From positions 36,704-100,703 of the forward strand of contig JAKSIF010000008.1 in assembly GCA_024398965.1 (NCBI GenBank): a DNA stretch of 64,000 nucleotides, given 5' to 3'. Position 1 is the stretch's first letter. Each line of letters opens with the position of its first letter. The DNA is from Fibrobacter sp. (lineage in GTDB: Bacteria > Fibrobacterota > Fibrobacteria > Fibrobacterales > Fibrobacteraceae). The notes under the pieces were generated by a model that saw only the letters and a program-made list of their open reading frames with translations, searched no databases and was not told the DNA's origin. Shown one piece after another: positions 37,011 through 45,019 of the stretch. The translations under genes were made by a program, and so were the position numbers.

Positions 37011-37196
37011 ATGGCAGTACCTAAAAGAAAAACCTCTACCGCTCGTCGTGACAAGCGCCGCACCCACTGGAAGATGGAAGTGCCCGCCATGGCTACTTGC
37101 GATCATTGCGGTTCCGTGAAGCGTCCGCATCGCGTATGCCCGGTTTGCGGTTACTACAATGGTGTCGAAGTTGTCGACATGAAGGCCGAAGCCTAA
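37011..37196 (+). CDS. rpmF: 50S ribosomal protein L32
   Basis: 61 residues, normal for bacterial L32. The basic N-terminus [19 protein letters not shown] is followed by a zinc ribbon with two C-x-x-C pairs, CDHC and CPVC. An AGGAG site lies just upstream. It is cotranscribed with the yceD-like gene, and a strong terminator follows. Confidence 0.97.
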   Translation: MAVPKRKTSTARRDKRRTHWKMEVPAMATCDHCGSVKRPHRVCPVCGYYNGVEVVDMKAEA

Positions 37197-37211
37197 TTTT
37201 TAGTGTATATT

Positions 37212-37249
37212 AAGGTAAGCTCTGGTGTACCCGGGGCTTACCTTTTTTT
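37212..37249 (+). terminator. Terminator or attenuator between rpmF and plsX
   Basis: A 14-bp stem (AAGGTAAGCTCTGG/CCGGGGCTTACCTT, two G-T pairs) with a 5-nt loop is followed by seven T's. It separates the ribosomal gene from the lipid genes, so plsX expression needs read-through or its own promoter. Confidence 0.85.
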
Positions 37250-37276
37250 GATTTTTGATGTATAAGGAAGTGTACC

Positions 37277-38281
37277 ATGGTTAAAGTTGCATTGGATGCC
37301 CTGGGTGGCGATTTTGCTCCCGACGTAGTGATTGATGGCGCCATTAATGCTGCCAACAAGGATGCTGATTTGCACATTGTTCTGTGCGGACCGGAGGCCG
37401 AGGTCAAGGCTGGTCTCGAAAAGCGTGGCTATACTGGTCACGGCATTTCTGTTGTGGACGCACCGGATCCGGTGGCCATGGATGAACATCCTGTCATGGT
37501 TCTTAAGAAGAAGCCCCACTCCGGCCTGGTAACCTGCGTTGCCCTCCAGAAGATGGGCAAGGTAGATGCATCCGTCAGTGCTGGTAACTCCGGCGCCATG
37601 ATGGCTAGCTGCCTTATGCTTCTTGGCAAGACCACCGAAAAGTTTGGCCGTCCGCCTATCGGTTGCGTAATCCCCACCGCCGAAAAGCCCATCGTCCTTG
37701 TTGATGCTGGCGCTAACGTAGACGAACGTGCTTCTGTACTCGTAGACTTCGCTATTGCTGGTTCTGCATTTGCCGAAACTTACTTCGGTCGCGAAAAGCC
37801 GAAGGTCGGTCTCGTGAACATGGGCGAAGAAGAACACAAGGGCCCCGCAGTTTGCCAGGAAGCCTACCAGCTCCTGAAGAACGCTCCCGTGAACTTCATC
37901 GGCAACATCGAAGGCGAAGACCTGATTATGGGTAAGGCCGACGTGGCTGTTACCTCCGGCTTTACCGGCAACGTCATCCTCAAGATGATCGAAGGCTTCT
38001 ACGAAATGCATCACAAGATGTTTGGCAACATCGATTCCGAAGCTGGCCGCAAGTTCGACGAAATGTGGGACTACCGTATGACTGGTGGCGCTTTGCTCCT
38101 GGGCCTCAACGGTACCGGCATTATCGCTCACGGCCGTTCCGACGCTCTGGCTATTGAAAAGGCTGTGGAAGTTGCTGCCAAGTATGCCCGCCTCGGCGTG
38201 GCCAAGGCTGTGAACGCTCGCCTTGCCGAAATCAAGGACGACGCTACCGCTGCAGCTTCTGCCGAAGCTCCTCAGGCTTAA
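37277..38281 (+). CDS. plsX: Phosphate acyltransferase PlsX
   Basis: Converts acyl-ACP to acyl-phosphate at the start of phospholipid synthesis. The 334 residues open with KVALDALGGDFAPDVVIDGA and contain SAGNSGAMMA, FIGNIEGEDLI and DVAVTSGFTGNVILKMIEG, all PlsX hallmarks. An AAGGAAG ribosome site lies upstream. In many genomes fabH comes next; here an Rpn gene on the other strand takes that place. Two hairpins follow the gene. Confidence 0.96.
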   Translation: MVKVALDALGGDFAPDVVIDGAINAANKDADLHIVLCGPEAEVKAGLEKRGYTGHGISVVDAPDPVAMDEHPVMVLKKKPHSGLVTCVALQKMGKVDASVSAGNSGAMMASCLMLLGKTTEKFGRPPIGCVIPTAEKPIVLVDAGANVDERASVLVDFAIAGSAFAETYFGREKPKVGLVNMGEEEHKGPAVCQEAYQLLKNAPVNFIGNIEGEDLIMGKADVAVTSGFTGNVILKMIEGFYEMHHKMFGNIDSEAGRKFDEMWDYRMTGGALLLGLNGTGIIAHGRSDALAIEKAVEVAAKYARLGVAKAVNARLAEIKDDATAAASAEAPQA

Positions 38282-38290
38282 TTAAATGTC

Positions 38291-38309
38291 ATGCCGGCGT
38301 AGTCGGCAT
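38291..38309 (+). other. Small hairpin after plsX
   Basis: ATGCCG/CGGCAT with a 7-nt loop lies just after the plsX stop codon. There is no T-tract behind it. It may stabilise the mRNA end ahead of the main terminator. Confidence 0.35.
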
Positions 38310-38326
38310 TGTCTGGTTTAGCAATT

Positions 38327-38359
38327 AAGGCTCCGATGGTTGTTCATCGGAGCCTTATA
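38327..38359 (+). terminator. Terminator of plsX
   Basis: A perfect 12-bp stem (AAGGCTCCGATG/CATCGGAGCCTT) with a 6-nt loop is followed by a weak T/A tract. Confidence 0.75.
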
Positions 38360-38379
38360 ATTAGAGTTCAGTGGTAGGA

Positions 38380-38577
38380 TTAGTTTTTTGCGTTCTCGGA
38401 GGCAATCTTACTAGCCAGTTCCTGTACCTTTTCAAGAGGCAGCTTGAGAACCAAGGAAACTTTTTCTACGGAATCACCATAACGAAGAAGCGCCTCTGCA
38501 GCACTCAGATTGGCCTCTTCACGGCCCTCGCGGCGGGCGGTTCCGATACGCGTACTGATTTCAGCTTCTGTGACCAT
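38380..38577 (-). CDS. Possible internal short form of Rpn copy 2
   Basis: An internal ATG (38575-38577) at the position equivalent to that in copy 1 gives a 65-residue product. Its C-terminal half is the variable part of the protein. Use of this start is inference. Confidence 0.25.
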   Translation of the reverse strand: MVTEAEISTRIGTARREGREEANLSAAEALLRYGDSVEKVSLVLKLPLEKVQELASKIASENAKN

Positions 38578-39321
38578 ACCTGTTGCAATCTCCGTGATAA
38601 AGTTCTTCTCGAGGGCGTTCACCGCCAGACGGCTGTAAACATCCGCTATGACGGGATCCTTCGTTTTGGGGGCATCCTTCGCAGAGGCCATCTTGGTGAA
38701 AAGCTCCAGCCATTCCGTCTCGGCAGTGTTCAGGTTCAAGACCTTCGCATCCACCTTACTCAAGTCGATTACAATATACCTTTTTTTATCATATACAGGC
38801 AAGGCGCCGGGATCACCGATGCTAGAAAAGCGGAAGAGGCCCAGTTCCTCGCGGTAGCTTTTGCAAAAGCTAACCGGGAAGTTGCAAATCCACACGCTGT
38901 AGGTTGTAGGCATCAGATAGGGATGGTCTTCCTTCTCGGTCTCGGTGCGCTGGCTGTCAAAGTGAATCTTCGACTCAATGGAAAGCTGGTCCGCATAAAG
39001 TTCCACGCGGTCCGCAAAATCGTCGTGAGACGCCCGCTGCATCTCGAGATCCACGAACTCATTGTTGTTGAGCTTGGCGTGTACATCGAAACGGACCTCC
39101 TCCACATCGATTGCGGAGGTCAGCGTCGATGCGGGCTTCTTGCGTTCGATGCTTACAATTTTGCGTTCCTCGGGCAGGTGCAGAATCGCATTCAGAAAAT
39201 GAATCAGTGTAACGTCCTTCGAAAAGATTTCCTTGAAGACCTTGTCCCGGGTAGGATCCAGGAACGCATGCTGTTTAATGATCTCGACTTGTCTTTCGAC
39301 TTTTTCTTCAAAAGTTGCCAT
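38380..39321 (-). CDS. Rpn-family nuclease, copy 2
   Basis: This gene has the same length and motifs as the Rpn gene at 23459-24400: TRDKVFKEIF, the core RFDVHAKLNNNEFVDLEMQ and FPVSFCKSYREEL. Hundreds of consecutive bases in the middle are identical, while the last 35 residues differ clearly (LLRYGDSVEKVSLVLKLP against FLRDNDPVERVARVLKLP). The start is placed at ATG 39321, as in copy 1. The conserved leader at 39334-39376 precedes it. It lies between plsX and fabD on the opposite strand, interrupting the usual fab operon. Likely a DNA-cutting or defence protein. Confidence 0.88.
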   Translation of the reverse strand: MATFEEKVERQVEIIKQHAFLDPTRDKVFKEIFSKDVTLIHFLNAILHLPEERKIVSIERKKPASTLTSAIDVEEVRFDVHAKLNNNEFVDLEMQRASHDDFADRVELYADQLSIESKIHFDSQRTETEKEDHPYLMPTTYSVWICNFPVSFCKSYREELGLFRFSSIGDPGALPVYDKKRYIVIDLSKVDAKVLNLNTAETEWLELFTKMASAKDAPKTKDPVIADVYSRLAVNALEKNFITEIATGMVTEAEISTRIGTARREGREEANLSAAEALLRYGDSVEKVSLVLKLPLEKVQELASKIASENAKN

Positions 39322-39333
39322 TATAATTCCAAA

Positions 39334-39376
39334 ACGGGAACGCCCCCGCAATAGCGCAAGGCGCTTTCGCCCTACA
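39334..39376 (-). promoter_or_regulatory. Structured conserved leader of Rpn copy 2
   Basis: The counterpart of 24413-24455. The stems CGGG/CCCG and GGCG/CGCC are kept, and substitutions fall in a loop or at the edges. Confidence 0.45.
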
Positions 39377-39492
39377 CTTTATAACACGTTTTAGACGATG
39401 CAACGAATCATGATTTCTTGTAAAATAATTGTAAAAGCAAAAATTCAGACAAACTAATAACGGAGTTTGTTTCGACAGCATTCTCTGCAGAT

Positions 39493-39654
39493 TCAATTTT
39501 GCATCAATGGCTTTATTAAATACTCCAATTTTCCCAGAGGTTTCCAACCTGGATGCTTCGAATTCAGATGTGAATCAGTGGCTTTGGTGACGTTCTTTGC
39601 CTTTGCAGACTTGGATGATGCGTTTTTGGAGACCTTACGGGAGTTGTTGTGCAT
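39493..39654 (-). CDS. Small basic protein, doubtful
   Basis: A 53-residue reading frame rich in Lys, Ser and Asn (RKVSKNASSKSAKAKN), ending KLEYLIKPLMQN. The ATG comes right after an in-frame stop, and no ribosome site is seen. The coding-like composition (a Lys/Ala-rich start, then HPGWKPLGKLEYL) is the only support. It sits in the 434-bp gap between Rpn copy 2 and fabD. Beyond this, the Rpn leader and the fabD -10 box, I see nothing in that gap. Confidence 0.3.
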   Translation of the reverse strand: MHNNSRKVSKNASSKSAKAKNVTKATDSHLNSKHPGWKPLGKLEYLIKPLMQN

Positions 39655-39706
39655 TTTTTATATCGTTGAATTTGAAAAATATCCCCTGATGTCCCCTCAA
39701 ATTTTT

Positions 39707-39714
39707 TAAGTTTG
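39707..39714 (+). promoter_or_regulatory. TAAGTTTG -10 box upstream of fabD
   Basis: It matches TAnnTTTG and lies about 41 nt before ATG 39756, leaving room for the AAGGAAA ribosome site. No clear -35 was found. Confidence 0.4.
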
Positions 39715-39755
39715 GTATGTATTTCTATCGTTGTTTCATTCAAGGAAAATAAACA

Positions 39756-40676
39756 ATGTCTAAGACTATTCTTCTTTTCCCTGGCCAGGGCGCACAGTAC
39801 GTCGGTATGGGCCAGACCCTCGCTTCTACTTTCGAACCTGCAAAGAAGATCATGCAGGAAGCTGACGAAATCCTCGGCTTCTCCCTGTCCAAGCTCATGG
39901 CTGAAGGTCCGGAAGAAGTTCTCAAGAGCACCGACAATACTCAGCCCGCACTCTTCACCGTGTCCGCAATGGTCATGGAACTCCTGAAGTCCGAAGGTTT
40001 TGAATTTGACTACGTTGCAGGTCACTCCCTGGGTGAATACTCTGCAATCTACGCTGCCGGCGGCTTCAGCTTTGCCGATGGTCTCCGCCTGGTCCGCACC
40101 CGCGGCGAACTCATGGCTTCTGCCGGTTCCAAGAACCCCGGTGCCATGGCCGCTATCATGGGTCAGGAAGAAGCAAAGATTATTGAACTCTGCGAATCCG
40201 TAAAGGATGCAGGTGTTGTGGTTCCGGCTAACATCAACTGCCCGGGTCAGATCGTCGTGTCTGGCGCTCAGGAAGGCGTTGCCAAGCTCTGCGAAAACTG
40301 CGGTGCTGCTGGCATCAAGGCCATTCCTCTGGCAGTGTCCGGCGCTTTCCACTCTCCGCTGATGCAGTTCGCTCAGCCGGGTCTGGCCGAAGCTATCGCC
40401 AAGACCACCTTCAACGATGTGGCTAAGCCGGTCATCGCTAACGTGATCGCTGAACCTGTCACCTCCGGCAAGGAAATTGCAGACCTGCTGGTCCGCCAGC
40501 TGGTGTCCCCGGTCCGCTGGAACGACTGCATGAACAAGGCTATCTCCCTCGGTGTAACCCAGGGTGTTGAAGTGGGTTCCGGCAAGGTTCTCATGGGCCT
40601 CATGCGCAAGATCAGCCGCGATGTGAAGGTCACCCCGGTAGAAACCATCGAAGCATTTGCTGCTCTGAAAGGCTAA
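39756..40676 (+). CDS. fabD: Malonyl-CoA:ACP transacylase
   Basis: Loads malonyl onto acyl carrier protein. The 306 residues begin ILLFPGQGAQYVGMGQ; the active-site Ser is in VAGHSLGEYSA and the catalytic His in SGAFHSPLM. An AAGGAAAA ribosome site lies upstream. Codon use is biased to C-ending codons, as for a highly expressed gene, unlike the AT-rich giant gene. fabG follows after a 116-bp spacer that carries a palindromic element. Confidence 0.96.
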   Translation: MSKTILLFPGQGAQYVGMGQTLASTFEPAKKIMQEADEILGFSLSKLMAEGPEEVLKSTDNTQPALFTVSAMVMELLKSEGFEFDYVAGHSLGEYSAIYAAGGFSFADGLRLVRTRGELMASAGSKNPGAMAAIMGQEEAKIIELCESVKDAGVVVPANINCPGQIVVSGAQEGVAKLCENCGAAGIKAIPLAVSGAFHSPLMQFAQPGLAEAIAKTTFNDVAKPVIANVIAEPVTSGKEIADLLVRQLVSPVRWNDCMNKAISLGVTQGVEVGSGKVLMGLMRKISRDVKVTPVETIEAFAALKG

Positions 40677-40689
40677 TAGCTATCAGCTA

Positions 40690-40766
40690 TGAGTTATGAG
40701 CATTGAGTTAATGTGTGGCGCCGAAGGCGCGATTATAAAAACTCATCGCTCAAGGCTCGTTACTCA
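40690..40766. repeat. Palindromic spacer element between fabD and fabG
   Basis: An imperfect inverted repeat (TGAGTTATGAGCATTGAGTT against AACTCATCGCTCAAGGCTCG and on) encloses a perfect hairpin GCGCC-GAA-GGCGC at 40718-40730. It resembles a REP or small MITE-like unit. No coding capacity. Confidence 0.5.
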
Positions 40767-40792
40767 CAACTTTTTTATAAAGGAACTATCAA

Positions 40793-41533
40793 ATGGGTAA
40801 ACTTACAGGTAAAAAAGCCATCGTTACCGGCGCTTCCCGTGGTATTGGTCTCGCTATCGCTACCGAACTGGCTAGCCAGGGTGCAGACGTTGCCATCCTT
40901 TCCACCTCCGTCAAGGATGAACTTGCCGCAAAGCTCAGTGCCGAACTGGGGGTCACGGTCAAGAGCTATGCTTGCGACGTGGGTAACTCCGAAACCGTGC
41001 AGAACGTGTTCAAGCAGATCATTGCTGACATGGGCACTGTAGATATTTTGGTGAACAACGCTGGCATTACCCGCGACGGTCTCCTGATGCGCATGAAGGA
41101 CGAAGACTTCGACGCCGTCATCCAGACCAACCTCCGTTCCGTGTTCCTTTGCACCCGCGCCGTGGCTCGCACCATGATGGGCAAGCGCGCAGGCCGCATT
41201 ATCAACATTACCAGCATCAACGCTATTCGCGGTCAGGCTGGCCAGGCCAACTATGCCGGTGCTAAGGCTGGCGTTATCGGTATGACCAAGTCCAACGCCA
41301 TGGAATTCGCTTCCCGCGGCATTACCGTGAACGCTGTGGCTCCTGGCTTTATCGGCACCGACATGACTGCCAAGATGGACGACGCTACCAAGGAAAAGTA
41401 CGCCGCTTCTATCCCCCTGCAGCGCATTGGCGACCCCGCTGACGTGGCTAAGGCAGTGGCATTTTTGGCATCCGACGACGCTTCCTACATTACCGGACAG
41501 GTTTTGGGCGTTGACGGGGGCTTGAACGCTTAG
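40793..41533 (+). CDS. fabG: 3-oxoacyl-ACP reductase
   Basis: NADPH-dependent reductase of the fatty acid cycle, a short-chain dehydrogenase of 246 residues. Seen are the nucleotide loop TGASRGIGLA, NNAGITRDG, the catalytic Ser in INITSINA and YAGAKAG (Tyr-x-x-x-Lys), and PGFIGTDMT. AAGGA lies upstream of ATG 40793. The promoter of acpP overlaps its last codons. Confidence 0.97.
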   Translation: MGKLTGKKAIVTGASRGIGLAIATELASQGADVAILSTSVKDELAAKLSAELGVTVKSYACDVGNSETVQNVFKQIIADMGTVDILVNNAGITRDGLLMRMKDEDFDAVIQTNLRSVFLCTRAVARTMMGKRAGRIINITSINAIRGQAGQANYAGAKAGVIGMTKSNAMEFASRGITVNAVAPGFIGTDMTAKMDDATKEKYAASIPLQRIGDPADVAKAVAFLASDDASYITGQVLGVDGGLNA

Positions 41534-41552
41534 TCATTTTTTACTAAATTTG
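41522..41552 (+). promoter_or_regulatory. acpP promoter TTGAAC-17-TAAATTTG
   Basis: The -35 TTGAAC (41522-41527) lies in the end of fabG, and the -10 TAAATT (41545-41550) is extended to TAAATTTG. It would give acpP its own strong transcript of about 0.3 kb ending at the terminator 41859-41888. Confidence 0.65.
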
Positions 41553-41586
41553 AACACAAACAATCAATCCTAAAATGGAGTATACA

Positions 41587-41826
41587 ATGAACGAAGAAAT
41601 TTTTAAGAAGGTAACCGACGTTATCGTTGCCAAGCTCGAAGTTAAGGCTGAAGATGTGAAGCCCGAATCCGAATTCAGCAACGACCTCGGCGCTGACTCT
41701 CTCGACCGCGTCGAACTCGTTATGGCTCTCGAAGACGAATTCGAAGTCGAAATCCTCGACAGCGATGCTGAAAAGTTCCAGAAGGTTGCTGACGTTGTTG
41801 CCTTCATCGAATCCAAGAAGGCTTAA
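41587..41826 (+). CDS. acpP: Acyl carrier protein
   Basis: 79 residues, the standard size. The Ser of [20 protein letters not shown] carries the phosphopantetheine arm. Very acidic. ATG 41587 is preferred because GGAG lies 6 nt upstream; an in-frame ATG at 41575 would overlap that site. It carries growing acyl chains for FabD, FabG, FabF and PlsX. Confidence 0.97.
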   Translation: MNEEIFKKVTDVIVAKLEVKAEDVKPESEFSNDLGADSLDRVELVMALEDEFEVEILDSDAEKFQKVADVVAFIESKKA

Positions 41827-41858
41827 TCTTACTTAGCCTAAGATTCTTTGGAATTGAA

Positions 41859-41888
41859 AAGTGGTCTCGGCTAAAACCGGGACCGCTT
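41859..41888 (+). terminator. Terminator of acpP
   Basis: A 12-bp stem (AAGTGGTCTCGG/CCGGGACCGCTT, with two G-T pairs) and a 6-nt loop are followed by a T-rich tract. Confidence 0.8.
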
Positions 41889-41965
41889 TTTTATTTTCTA
41901 ACAGGGATTTGCGGTATCGCCGTTTGACGTAGACCGATACCTTCCGCATAACATAGGAGTGACAT

Positions 41966-42784
41966 TTGGAAAACGAAAACATGTTGCATAAAATCCTGAA
42001 GCTCTGGTTTCGCCAGAAGCCCGATGGCGGGCTTGAGGCAAAGCTCGGGTACAGATTCAAGGATCCGGAACTGCTGGCCCATGCCCTGGTCCATCGTTCC
42101 TTTTCCATGGAGAACAGCCTGCCTTACGAAAAGAACAACGAACGCCTGGAGTTCCTGGGCGATTCCGTTCTGAACATGCTGACCACGGAATACCTCTACA
42201 AGATGTACCCCAACGATCCCGAGGGCGACCTGGCCAAGCGCAAAAGTGCCATCGTGTCGGGCCATGCCTGCGCTCAGTCCTCTACGGAATGGGACCTGAG
42301 CGAGTATATCAAGGTGGGCAAGGCCGAGGCCAAGATGAACAACCGCGGCAAGGAAACCATCATTGCCGATGCCTACGAGGCTGTGCTCGGTGCGGTCTAT
42401 CTGGATGGCGGCCTGGAAGAAGTCCGTGCCATCTTGAACAAGTTCCACTTCCCCCGCATTAAGGAAATTATTGTGGCCGAAGACTTTGTGAACTACAAGA
42501 GCGAACTGCTGGAGTATGTTCAGGGCAAGCTTCGTACCACCATGACCTTCGTGCTGGTTGGCGAAAGCGGTCCGGACCACCAGAAGGAGTTTATTTCCGA
42601 AGTCCACATCAAGGACAAGGTGTATGGCCAGGGCGTAGGTCCCAACAAGAAGAAGTCCGAGCAGGAAGCTGCTCGGGTTAGCCTAGAAATGCTTAAGGCC
42701 GAAGAGGCTGCCAAGGCAGAACAGGACGGCGCAGAAAAGACCCCCTCCAAAACCAAGAAACAACGACACGTGGGACTACCCTAG
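41966..42784 (+). CDS. rnc: Ribonuclease III
   Basis: Double-stranded RNA endonuclease for rRNA and mRNA processing, 272 residues. The nuclease signature is NNERLEFLGDSVLNMLTTEY, and the second metal site is in DAYEAVLGAVYLDGG. A dsRNA-binding domain covers about residues 180-250 (YKSELLEYVQGK to GVGPNKKKSEQEAARVSLEM). TTG 41966 is used because AGGAGTG precedes it by the right distance. The tail is Lys/Glu-rich. rnc commonly follows acpP-fabF; here fabF is absent. Confidence 0.95.
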   Translation: MENENMLHKILKLWFRQKPDGGLEAKLGYRFKDPELLAHALVHRSFSMENSLPYEKNNERLEFLGDSVLNMLTTEYLYKMYPNDPEGDLAKRKSAIVSGHACAQSSTEWDLSEYIKVGKAEAKMNNRGKETIIADAYEAVLGAVYLDGGLEEVRAILNKFHFPRIKEIIVAEDFVNYKSELLEYVQGKLRTTMTFVLVGESGPDHQKEFISEVHIKDKVYGQGVGPNKKKSEQEAARVSLEMLKAEEAAKAEQDGAEKTPSKTKKQRHVGLP

Positions 42785-42839
42785 CAGTTAACAATTAACA
42801 GAGAACAATTAATTCAAGATGAAGAATGAAGGGTGAAGG

Positions 42840-43202
42840 ATGAAGAATGCGATTGTTGAAAAGAGTGAAAATTTTGCTTTTAGGATGATAAGGTTATTTC
42901 AAAACTTGACTACGAAGAAGGAATTTATTTTATCGAAACAAATACTTCGAAGTGGAACAAGTATTGGCGCAAATATTGCTGAAGCGGAATTGTCCATCAG
43001 CAAGAAAGAATTTATTGCGAAAATGCAAATATCCTTGAAAGAATGTGCTGAAACCATTTATTGGTTAAAGTTGCTGAATAAAGGGACTTACATTACAAAT
43101 TTGGAATTTTCTTCGTTGAATAAGGATTGTCTAGAAATTCGTAATATTCTAACCGCAATTATTAAAACATCGAAAACATCTGTGTCTCGAAAAAAATCGT
43201 AG
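42840..43202 (+). CDS. Four-helix-bundle protein (S23/IVS family)
   Basis: A 120-residue member of the family first found as 23S rRNA intervening-sequence proteins (LSKQILRSGTSIGANIAEA and KMQISLKECAETIYWLKLL are its signature helices). These genes are often found outside rRNA, as here, and their role is unknown. Base composition is clearly AT-richer than in the flanking genes, which suggests transfer. It is preceded by a low-complexity spacer of GAAG/ATGAAG words and followed after 8 bp by the binding-protein gene. Confidence 0.88.
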   Translation: MKNAIVEKSENFAFRMIRLFQNLTTKKEFILSKQILRSGTSIGANIAEAELSISKKEFIAKMQISLKECAETIYWLKLLNKGTYITNLEFSSLNKDCLEIRNILTAIIKTSKTSVSRKKS

Positions 43203-43210
43203 AAGTAAAT

Positions 43211-45013
43211 ATGAGAAAATCATTTTTAATATTTCATATTTCATCATTCATTCTAACCGCCTTTTTGGCGGTTGGTTGTCAAGAGTCTAATTCATCTGCG
43301 GGAAAAAAGTCTGCTGCTGTTTCCGAGGCGGATTGCCCTGTATTGCCGCAAGATCCCGAGGCGACAGGCGAGTTTGACCCGGTGGCATCCAAGGAGGCTC
43401 GTGCCTGTGGCGCCATCACCCTTTGGGGCTCCGCTATGCCCAAGTCCTTCAACATGTGGGAAGACTACAACAGCTTCTCTGCAGAACTGATGGGCATGAT
43501 GTTCGAACCGCTGGTTTCCCTCCATTCCACCGAAGACAAGGAAGTGGGAATTCTCGCCGACAGCTGGACCGTTGGCGAAGACGGCAGGACATTTACTTTC
43601 CATGTGGATCCCCGCGCCAAGTGGAGCGACGGCAAGTCCATTACCGCCGAAGACGTGCAGTACTACTACGACGTCATTATGGACGAGAAGAACCTGACTC
43701 CCATCTTCAAGGTGGGCCTTTCCCGCTTTGACCGTCCGGAAATTATCGACAGCCTTACCATCAAGATGGTGGCCAAGGAGACGCACTGGGGTAACTTCTG
43801 GGAAGCCGCCGGCATGCTGGCATTCCCCAAGCACGCCTGGCAGGGCAAGGACTTCAACCAGATTCGCTATGAATTCCCGGTGGTGTCCGGCCCCTACAAG
43901 ATCAAGACCTTCCGCGAAGACCGCTATGTGGAACTGGTCCGCCGTGCAGACTGGTGGGGCTTCAAGAAGAACTGGAACCACGGCAAGTACAACTTCCAGA
44001 AGATCCGCTACCGCTTCATGAACGACCAGACCAAGGCGCTGGAAGCCTTCAAGAAGCAGGACTTCAACGCCTATGCCATCTATACCAGCAGCATCTGGAT
44101 GAAGCAGACCGACTTTGACGCCGTCCAGAAGGGCTGGGCCGTAAAGCAGCGTGTGTTTAACAAGGAACCCATCGGGTTCCAGGGCATGGCCATCAACCTG
44201 CGTAAGCCTGAGTATCAGGATGTCCGTGTCCGTCGCGCACTTTCCTTCATGCTGAATCGCGAGGCCATGAACGAAAAGTACATGTACGGCCAGTACTTCC
44301 TGCTGAACAGCTACTATCCGGACCTGTGGCCGGGCAACCAGAACCCTACGGCGCCTGTATACAGGTTCAATCCTGACTCTGCACGCGCCCTGTTTGCGGA
44401 AGCCGGCTACAAGGTCAACTCTCAGGGTGTTCTTGAAAAGGACGGCAAGCAGTTCGCCATCAATTTCATTACCAGCAGCGAAGACCTTCGCCACTTGACT
44501 TTGTTCCAGGAAGACCTGAAGAAGATTGGCGTAGTTGCCACCATCGAACAGATGAGCCAGAGTACCTTGCGCAAGCGTCTGGACGATGCGGACTTTGATC
44601 TTTACTGGGTGAACTGGGGCGCGGGCCGCCTCCGTGATCCTGAGGCAAGCTGGTTCTCCAAGACTGCCATGGACAAGGGTACCAATAATCTGAGCGGCCT
44701 CCAGGATGCCGTGGTAGACAGCCTTATCAACCTGCAGAAGACGGAATTCGACCTGGCCAAGCGTAACGAAATTCTCAAGGCATTGGACAACCGCCTGGCA
44801 GAACTGGTTCCCTACGTTCTTATGTGGCAGTGCGATCACCACCGCATTCTCTACTGGAACCGTTACGGCATGCCCGAGAAGGTGCTAGACAATTTCAACC
44901 GCGAAGACGCCATCCCGGTTTACTGGTGGCTCGATCCGGCTAAGTCTGCCGCTCTCGATGCCGCCATGAAGAAGGGCGAGGCTCTCCCGGTTCCGGAATA
45001 CGACGTAAAGTAA
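43211..45013 (+). CDS. ABC transporter substrate-binding lipoprotein (family 5)
   Basis: A 600-residue peptide/oligosaccharide-type binding protein (SBP_bac_5). The signal peptide ends AVGC, so Cys23 is lipidated. Family features are LADSWTVGEDGRTFTFHVDP, AKWSDGKSITAEDVQYYYD and VRRALSFMLNREAMNEKYMY. It would capture oligopeptides or a similar ligand for an ABC importer, but no permease or ATPase genes are nearby. The N-terminal 30 codons are AT-rich like the preceding gene; the rest is C-ending and GC-richer. Confidence 0.92.
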   Translation: MRKSFLIFHISSFILTAFLAVGCQESNSSAGKKSAAVSEADCPVLPQDPEATGEFDPVASKEARACGAITLWGSAMPKSFNMWEDYNSFSAELMGMMFEPLVSLHSTEDKEVGILADSWTVGEDGRTFTFHVDPRAKWSDGKSITAEDVQYYYDVIMDEKNLTPIFKVGLSRFDRPEIIDSLTIKMVAKETHWGNFWEAAGMLAFPKHAWQGKDFNQIRYEFPVVSGPYKIKTFREDRYVELVRRADWWGFKKNWNHGKYNFQKIRYRFMNDQTKALEAFKKQDFNAYAIYTSSIWMKQTDFDAVQKGWAVKQRVFNKEPIGFQGMAINLRKPEYQDVRVRRALSFMLNREAMNEKYMYGQYFLLNSYYPDLWPGNQNPTAPVYRFNPDSARALFAEAGYKVNSQGVLEKDGKQFAINFITSSEDLRHLTLFQEDLKKIGVVATIEQMSQSTLRKRLDDADFDLYWVNWGAGRLRDPEASWFSKTAMDKGTNNLSGLQDAVVDSLINLQKTEFDLAKRNEILKALDNRLAELVPYVLMWQCDHHRILYWNRYGMPEKVLDNFNREDAIPVYWWLDPAKSAALDAAMKKGEALPVPEYDVK

Positions 45014-45019
45014 TTCCGG

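Noticed and set aside
39467..39709. 80-residue plus-strand frame upstream of fabD
   Set aside because: It overlaps the fabD -10 box, and its composition is not coding-like.
42840..43202. Sign of a nearby 23S rRNA with an intervening sequence
   Set aside because: No rRNA sequence is seen around it; such genes often occur alone.
43292..44842. 516-residue frame on the minus strand
   Set aside because: Antisense of the substrate-binding lipoprotein. No signal peptide or motif.
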